The notes beneath the pieces are model-generated. The model did not search any database. It saw only the letters and a program-made list of their open reading frames with translations, and was not told where the DNA came from. Positions 57,253 to 64,000 of a stretch of 64,000 nt of DNA are shown one piece after another. Made by a program: the position numbers and the translations under genes. This DNA comes from Trileptium ribeirensis. Its lineage: Eukaryota > Nematoda > Enoplea > Enoplida > Thoracostomopsidae. Location: positions 1 through 64,000 of the forward strand of contig JASANE010021189.1 in the NCBI GenBank assembly GCA_030248225.1. Reading direction: 5' to 3'. How positions within the stretch are numbered: position 1 is the stretch's first letter; each line of letters starts with the position of its first letter.

Positions 57253-59059
57253 GCAAAATAAACGACAACGGTGACCGCCATTTTGCAATGCTGAGAGACT
57301 AACTCGGCAGCTTCAAATACTGCCTTCCAACACAAGTTGCTGCAACACCAAACTTGAAAATCAAATGCCCAACACGAAAGTAAAGGTGGTATACTTTTGG
57401 GTGACGGAACACGACTAATAAGCAATGTTCAAATCAAATTTAAGTCGCCGAACGCAGACCGTCGCTTATGACTTGTACTGTTGTATATTCGCACACGTTT
57501 TGCAAATTAAAATTCTCTTGCCACTGATGATACCATGCATAAAATAATACATCATAAATAGCTATGATACACGCAAAGTAAATTAATTTCCTTACCTTGT
57601 TAAACAAGACCCAAGCTGATGTAAATACAAAAGTTAAAACTTTATCCCAAAAAGAGCAATTACCTGTTGAACTTCCGACTGTCGCAAGTTAAATGCATAT
57701 CCACCAGGTCCCATAATATCCTTAATGAAAGGGCTGACTGTATCGGTCGGCACGGATGATACTATCTGGAAAGCCAAATTATTATATAAAACAAAATTGG
57801 AAGTGTCGTTGGAAAAAACTTTATTTGTTCGAAAATTCCTTAACAGTTGTACTTGCTGAAAAAATGATCTGATTAAAACTCAAGAACTTAAGAATACTTT
57901 TTTCCAGTCGATGGACTTTAACATTTTATCAAAATAGCATTGTAATAGTTACCTTTACATGTAGTTATTCTACCACTCGCTCACTGAGTTTTTAGAAATT
58001 ATCTATTCACTGATCATCAGAATAACGCATATCTGTTGAAAATAATATATAAAAATAAGATAGACTACTGAATGCATAGATATAGTACATTGACCTGTTT
58101 GGTGCTACTCCATAAAATACGATTACTCATAAAACCCCTGTGATCACGAAGAGCAACATAAATTTTTATTTTTAAACACTGAAACACATAGTGAACAAGG
58201 ATATGCCAAACCAACTACGAGAGTTCGAACGTATAATGAGGCAACAATATCGCTAAACCGCACCCTTATAAGTCAATTTTAATAATGAACCACAATGTGA
58301 AAGAGCGTTACTTAGTTATTGCACCTAATTAAAACAGTTACAAGTCATTACAAAAATATGAAGGTATATGGTAATCCGGTATGCAAAAGCTGTGTGCATT
58401 AAACAAAACATTCGTCAAAGTGTAAAGTCCGCTTCTATAAATCCGATGATATCCGAACTTAACAACTTTGCAACTATAACGAATTAGGAAAAATCACAGA
58501 AAGGAAATTAGGTAAAAGAACCCCAGATTGAATCACTTGCAAAACCATGTAATCTTTTAAAAAATTTCCTAAATTGAAAATATATTCTGACCATTCCACG
58601 TTTATGAATTAAAGTTGCAGTTGCTGATTGTTGAAAGTACAGCCCATACCAGAAATTAGCACGGCTCTTTGCAACTTGTTCAAGTTTAATTTTTTTATTT
58701 AAACATTGCTGGAAATACTTTGGCAAATTTAAGAGAATGTGCTCAAAATGTAATCGAATGAATGAATATATTCAGAACATCTTGGAACCAGTGTATGAAA
58801 AACATGCTAATATTGTCTTATATTACTAAAATATGACATATACGAAAAAAGAATTTCGAACGACAAAGAACTACATAACAGCAGTATATGACCCTTTTAG
58901 CAACGGATGTTTTTGGGTAATAAAGAGAACCTATTGAGAAACCTCATATACGTGCGTTGTTTTGAAAAACATTTCAAAACTCGTGACAAAACAATACTAT
59001 CAAAACAGTATACTTTTATCGCAATATATACATTACATAATATCAGCTCAGTTATTTGC
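57253..59059. other. AT-rich stretch without a gene
   Basis: No coding region or shared repeat is recognised. Confidence 0.4.
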
Positions 59060-59870
59060 CTTCAATTATTTTCTTTTAGATATAAACCAATTATTTTAAA
59101 TTTCCTACGATATAACATGTAACAAACCATACATGCTCATAGGGAGAGGACAAGTCGCCCTGAGATCCTGACGCACTCCACGGGGCGTCGAAGATTTCCC
59201 CAATGGATGTAGCCTAATTCCTCTGAGGCTCCGGACTTACCACGCCAGCGCGCCGACAGCACGTGAAAATTTTTGGTAAGAATCGGGCTCTATAAGCAAA
59301 AATTTGCAAAAAATTGAGGAAAAATTAGTAAAAATAAAGGGAGATTGTCGATCGAATATCGGGGAAAAATTGACAAAATTTCTGAAAATTCTTGAAGACC
59401 AAAAAATTTAAATTTATCGTCCTCTCCCGCCGGCCCTAGGACCTCCACACCCACCACCCCCCCCCCGAAGCACCCGCCACCCCTAGGATTTCGGATCTCT
59501 TGGATATATGGTAACAAACGTATGTCTTAAGAAAGACGGTTGTCAATTGCCTAGTTTACGCTGCATGCGTTGCAAGCACATGCAGTGTGGCGCTGTATTC
59601 GCAAGGATGTATTGTGGATGGCACATTTTGGATTAAGTGGCAGACAGCATCTTAACTGAGAAATAAATGTTATGGGTTTCCTCAGCGTCTTCAAAGCACC
59701 ACAGACATATTAATGTCACCACACTACATTGAATTTAATGTAAAATTTGTTTTAACACATTTTAAATCAACAGTATATTCATTTCTTTAATCATAAATTT
59801 CAAAGACCATGTTCCAGTTCTAGCTTAAATATAGTTACGGTTCGGATAAATTTCGGGTCGTTATTCTCTA
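59060..59870 (-). mobile_element. Non-autonomous hAT element (R1 family), copy 4, diverged
   Basis: It is an inverted and older copy of the R1 family: the gcatgcgttgcaagcacat and ccatgttcc blocks (59565-59815) match copy 3, and it ends near ggttattctcta, a decayed CCGGTTATTCCCTG end. The left part is truncated. It is interrupted by the insertion at 59128-59510. Confidence 0.8.
59128..59510 (+). mobile_element. 383-bp insertion with 9-bp target duplication
   Basis: The duplication gtaacaaac occurs at 59119-59127 and 59511-59519, and uninterrupted R1 copies show a single gtaacaaac there. The insert begins catacatgctc and ends gatatatg, so CATA(C/T)AT is a weak inverted terminus. A 9-bp duplication fits MULE-like or Mu-type elements. 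It includes a pyrimidine-rich C-tract near 59455 and no ORF. Confidence 0.82.
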
Positions 59871-59924
59871 TCGTCGAGATATACCAATATTAGTTTCAAG
59901 TTGTGTTGTTGGCATACAGTATAT

Positions 59925-60118
59925 TAGAAGGTACGTCGTTAAGGTTTTTTGGCTCATACAAGATGCTGATGTCAATACATAATAGCAAAGTTGCAGCTCT
60001 CGATGAGAGGATACTGGCCTATGTTTTTGCGCCGAAACCTCTATCTTGAGATATAGGTCGCGAAAGATAGGTACCCGGATGGCTAAATTTCAAAAAAAAT
60101 GACCCTTCCTTGACCTAT
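59925..60118 (+). repeat. R6 short dispersed repeat, copy 2
   Basis: Same blocks as at 47270-47465, from the tgatgaggg-like segment to ggatggctaaatttcaaaaa. Confidence 0.8.
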
Positions 60119-60167
60119 CTGGGGACCATTTTGACCCAGGAGACGTGGTCGGCCGGCTTAGCGTCTG

Positions 60168-61262
60168 TAACAGGCGTGGTGACGCTGCTGCATTGCGCAC
60201 TTCGACAACGTAATGCCCTTACGATCCCGGGCGAACCTAGGGGGTATAAAATTTTTCCTTTTTCCGCTCGGGTCGGTCCCAAGAGACTACGGCGCTTAGC
60301 AAACCGCAGGAGCGCTTCACAGGATGTGTTCTATCCTGCCGGAAGGGTTGCGCACGTAGCCTAAGCGATACTACTTTTGAGGTCCCTATGGAGGTTGGCT
60401 CCATCACCTGCTCTCAGGCCAAAGAGACCGGACTACTATTCCCTCTCATCGTTCCACCTGTAAGTGTGTTTTAAGTAAAATTTCCTTTCCCACTTTCCTG
60501 AACGGTTAATTTATTTAGCCAGAGGTACCCACTAGGGCCCGACAAATCCCTAGGACGTCAGATCGCGTTTGGACGTTCAGCCAAAGAAGTTGGTTCGGGT
60601 AAAGAATTCCCTTTTTCCTAAGTCGCACGAGTCGTACTCACACAATAATACAATTAAGTAGGAATCGGCGAGTCACGCTAAGGTTTGCTTCTTCAATGCG
60701 AGTGTTAAACCTGAACGTGGGTAGTCGATAGGGGTGACGGATTTCAAACCCCTTCAGTGCAGATATCGCTACCACTGGTCAGTAAAACACAAGGACGCAA
60801 TTGGGTTTTGATTGAGTATTTATTTATAAGCCAAAATCATTTACAGACATTAGTATATTGTACGGGAAAAATACAATAGATACAATGCCAATGGGTGGTA
60901 CGCTATCGGGAAAAATGTATGGGCATGTCGGAGTCATCGCCTTTTTCATGGGACACTCACAGCTGGTTGGTTCGAATCAAAGCGTGAACAACTAAGCCTT
61001 TCTAATGACAGCTGCGCTTACCTTACTCCAAAAATGGGGACGCTCCAAAGAGTAAGCACATGTAACAGGAAGCGATAGTCAGTTAGTTATCGAGAGGAGC
61101 CATTCGTCTAACTACGATTACTAGGGTACTCGGGTTAAATAATACGTTCAGGTAAAGTTAAAGGCGGCAAAATAGAATAAGCAAATTGGGACATATCGGT
61201 AAAAGCGTACACAATAGAGATCCTGGGGTTTTGATTTTGTTCATCCTAATCAACGGCTATGG
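60168..61262 (+). repeat. R3 dispersed repeat, copy D
   Basis: It begins TGTAACAGGCGTGGTGACGC and matches copies A and B throughout, ending near ctaatcaacggctatggtac. The copy A tandem duplication is absent. Confidence 0.85.
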
Positions 61263-62354
61263 TACACGATAGATAAATATGGTAAAACGGTAAATGTAAA
61301 TACGGCAAATTATAATAAATCAACAGTTGAACAGCCAACATGGGTATGAGATGGGCAAAACTATACGTTAACGTGTGTACAACTTTGTAAGTTGACGATG
61401 GGTACGACTCGGTTCAAGTGCGACAACGGTACATTACTTTTCTGTCCTACTCGCATACGTACGAATAAACAGTAACCGTGGGTACAACAAATTTTCCTCA
61501 AATACAGTGTGCAATAGGCTATCCATAGCTCTAGGTTCCTATAAAATTATACTTCAACTACCGCAATAAAGATGTGTGGTTTAAGCTTTAATTTTCTACT
61601 CATATGTAACCTAAATTTTCTCGGAAGGTAAGCCTTTTCTGGTCCAAAACAGATTACAGGTAGACGGGGCAAAAATCGCTCCAAGTGGCTCAGAGGTCCC
61701 GGTAGGAAAAGATGGGTACCGAATTCTCTGACTTTTCAAACTTTTCCAACACAAAATTTAATATGTGTTGTGTACATTAATTGTACTTTATGAACACTAG
61801 GAATTTTGATATTTAGATTTGACGGACAAATCTGTGAATTTGAAGGTGTTGGATCGAGCCGAATCCAGGGAAAAGTACTAAATTATCAATTTTGAGCCTA
61901 AATCGGGGTTCGCGCAGGACCTTCGTTCATACTTGGCTTAGCGGAACAATATTCTACATTCTTGCTAAAAAGTACGACTATGCCACAAGCAGTAAAGAAA
62001 AGAATCTCTAGAATTCAAACTCTAAAATGCTAATTCGGGCATTCCACATCCTAATATTAGTGGGACGGGTGATATTTCGTTTGGTTACTTCGTAAATTTA
62101 TATAGCCTATTAAAGGACTCCAAGGGCACTCTTCCTACACTTATGGAAGGGATGAAGACGTTGCCTAAGCCTTCAATTTCCGTTGCTAATACGATCGTAT
62201 GAACGTATCTCGATGCTCGTTACCATTTCAACCAAAAGGTAATGCTCCAAAACTGGATACGGGTCTAAGGGTTTGCAAATATATTATGTACTAATTGTAT
62301 CATTCAAGTTTGACCAAAAGATTTTAATAATTGACGGTTTACTGCGGAAAGGCC

Positions 62355-62443
<89 letters not shown>

Positions 62444-63700
62444 TCGACAGACGTTTGGTAAATTTATTGATTCGTCCTATGTTGGATTGCCTAATCTTGA
62501 GAGTTACATACTTACTTGATTCCTGATCAAAAACGAGAAATGCTAGCAGGCCACTGCCGAAGCAATGAACCGCACTGGGGCTATTCCCAATTTGTACAAG
62601 CTCGATAAGACCTAAACACTTTGCGGGCTTAACTAATTTTCCTAACTAATTGGATGTCTTAGCTTGATTTCTTGATGCGAAAACCATTTCACAAAAGAGT
62701 CGGATCGTTCATCGTCGCTACGACACTGATGTGGTGCAAGCGACGAGTTTAGGCGGGTCCCTAGTAACGATGCAACAAACAAATCCTGTGCGTCAGGTTT
62801 AATCTATATGAATTGTTTGGGCTATACATTACAATTGTGCCAATTTTATGCCATCTTCAGGGCAGAGGTTAAAATTATGTTCATCTATGTGAAAAGTTAT
62901 TTGGGACTAAACCTATAAGTAGTGATGCCTTGCAGGTCATCGGCGATATCCTAAAACAACATAAACTTTTGCTGTTTCGACCTCAAAGCGGCTCTCGAAA
63001 AGAGCCCCATTTGTTACTAAAATTTAATTAGCGTTTCTAAAATTCCTGCTTGACGAAACGGGTAGATCCGGTTGTCGGTACAATCGCAATAAATTTACCT
63101 ACTAAGTTTCACTCGATTCATATCCCTAAATTGCTCGGTTTTCTCAATTTCGACCGAGATTCTTAGCCTAACTCGTCATGGGCTGGGGTAAACCTATAAT
63201 TTTGACTTTCTCGCTGATTTGCAAGCCTTTCTCTTTGTGAAATTTTGCACAGGGGCTGGGTTCGACCAAACTTTTCTTTTCAATAGGACCGGGTCAACGG
63301 TCCTCACAAAAATTGGTCCGTCGGACCGGAATCCGATAAACCCGATATAGCGTCTAGCGATATCGCTAACTTTTATACACAAAAACTTAGCCACTGCCAT
63401 CACATTTACCAACTCTGGTAAATTTGATATTTCTATCCAGGCAGCGGTATATCGGAGCTTCGCGACTCCGATAGCATCTTGCTGCACTGATACAGAGAGA
63501 GAAAGAGTACAAGGGAAACCGCACTATAAAGCCAAAGGCTTGGCAAATACGTGCAAAAACTGACCCAAAACCTACTTATGAAACTGTATATACTGCGAAG
63601 AAAACTATGAAATTTGTGTAGAAAGTGAGAGGCTTTTGAGCTCTAGCTCTACTCAAGAATCATAAAAAATAAATCTATACGCGGGTGCCGCGTTTATTTG
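61263..63700 (+). repeat. Tail segment and R4 dispersed repeat, copy 1
   Basis: After R3 copy D the tail block (61280-61500) is followed by R4 to about 63700. The order tail then R4 is the mirror of the inverted copy at 16070-18720. It contains the (TA)n tract at 62358-62438. No ORF is conserved between copies. Confidence 0.85.
62358..62438 (+). repeat. (TA)n microsatellite, 81 bp, inside R4
   Basis: About forty TA repeats. The same place in the other R4 copies has only six to eight bases, tatata. Confidence 0.97.
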
Positions 63701-64000
63701 TGCCTTGACTCATCCACCGAGGGAAGTTCATCATGACTTCGACTGTTAGATGGATTAATAAACACGTCTATCAACGGCTATGGGTTTGCGGCATGAGCTA
63801 GGAAGAGCAAAACTATCATGTAAACCAAAAGTACGGACAGGAGTCCGTGAAGGCTCGTTATACAAATTAGATGAACCTGTATAAGTATAATCAATGTACG
63901 ACAAATACATATATATATAATATGCTAAACAACAGTGCCAATACAACCGAAATAATAATCATAACAAATAATGTCACAATGAACAATATATGTTGGGTTG
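63701..64000. other. End of window without recognised gene
   Basis: AT-rich sequence with no recognisable motif. Confidence 0.35.

Noticed and set aside
62273..62519. Two overlapping open frames of Tyr-Ile repeats
   Set aside because: They are translations of the (TA)n tract and have no coding meaning.

Overview
This 64 kb window looks like an intergenic stretch of an invertebrate nuclear genome, possibly an arthropod. It is eukaryotic because it carries LTR retrotransposons, non-LTR retrotransposons, several DNA transposon superfamilies and candidate spliced exons. I see no bacterial-style operon and no intact conserved host gene. The base composition is AT-leaning and almost every recognisable protein segment is broken by stops and frameshifts, so most of the content is a graveyard of mobile elements. 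The arthropod guess comes only from the mixture of families (BEL/Pao, Gypsy, Merlin, hAT and DUF7869-like transposase) and is weak.

Left part (0.7-16 kb). A 5'-truncated LINE reverse transcriptase with an inserted zinc finger lies at 0.7-1.8 kb. A short non-autonomous hAT element follows at 4.6-5.4 kb. A degraded Gypsy-class element then fills 6.6-13.9 kb on the minus strand. Its order is protease, reverse transcriptase, RNase H, charged linker, integrase (split by a hAT copy with a perfect 8-bp duplication), a proline-rich ORF, and a terminal segment matching the C-terminal half of a NADAR (YbiA-like) domain. Upstream of its protease (14.0-15.2 kb) is an envelope-like remnant with sequons, a membrane segment and a basic tail, split by a 0.45 kb repeat.

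Middle (16-27 kb and 38-47 kb). Large non-coding dispersed repeats, named R2, R3 and R4 here, recur in both orientations. R2 (1.8-2.4 kb) is rich in stem-loops, some conserved between copies by paired substitutions, and one copy carries an expanded 45-bp palindromic minisatellite. The order R3, R2, a short tail segment, then R4 can be assembled from overlapping copies, which suggests one composite non-coding element of about 5-6 kb.

27.7-30.6 kb (minus strand) holds the remnant of a two-part gene: a PWWP-domain exon with a well-placed ATG and a candidate splice donor, then a long DUF7869-like, probably DDE-type transposase with an acidic N-terminus and Cys motifs. 31.8-32.0 kb holds one unassigned candidate exon with consensus splice sites. 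34.2-37.8 kb is a BEL/Pao element truncated inside RNase H.

Right part (47-64 kb). A LINE remnant is split by a Merlin transposon with two in-frame stops. A 3.4 kb autonomous-type hAT element follows, with inverted termini, an 8-bp duplication, a broken transposase and a 35-bp hairpin repeat array. Next come a LINE endonuclease fragment, another hAT copy itself hit by a 383-bp insertion with a 9-bp duplication, and an R3-tail-R4 copy containing an expanded (TA)n tract. Nothing here works as a pathway; the interest lies in the accessory domains captured by the elements and in the structured repeats.
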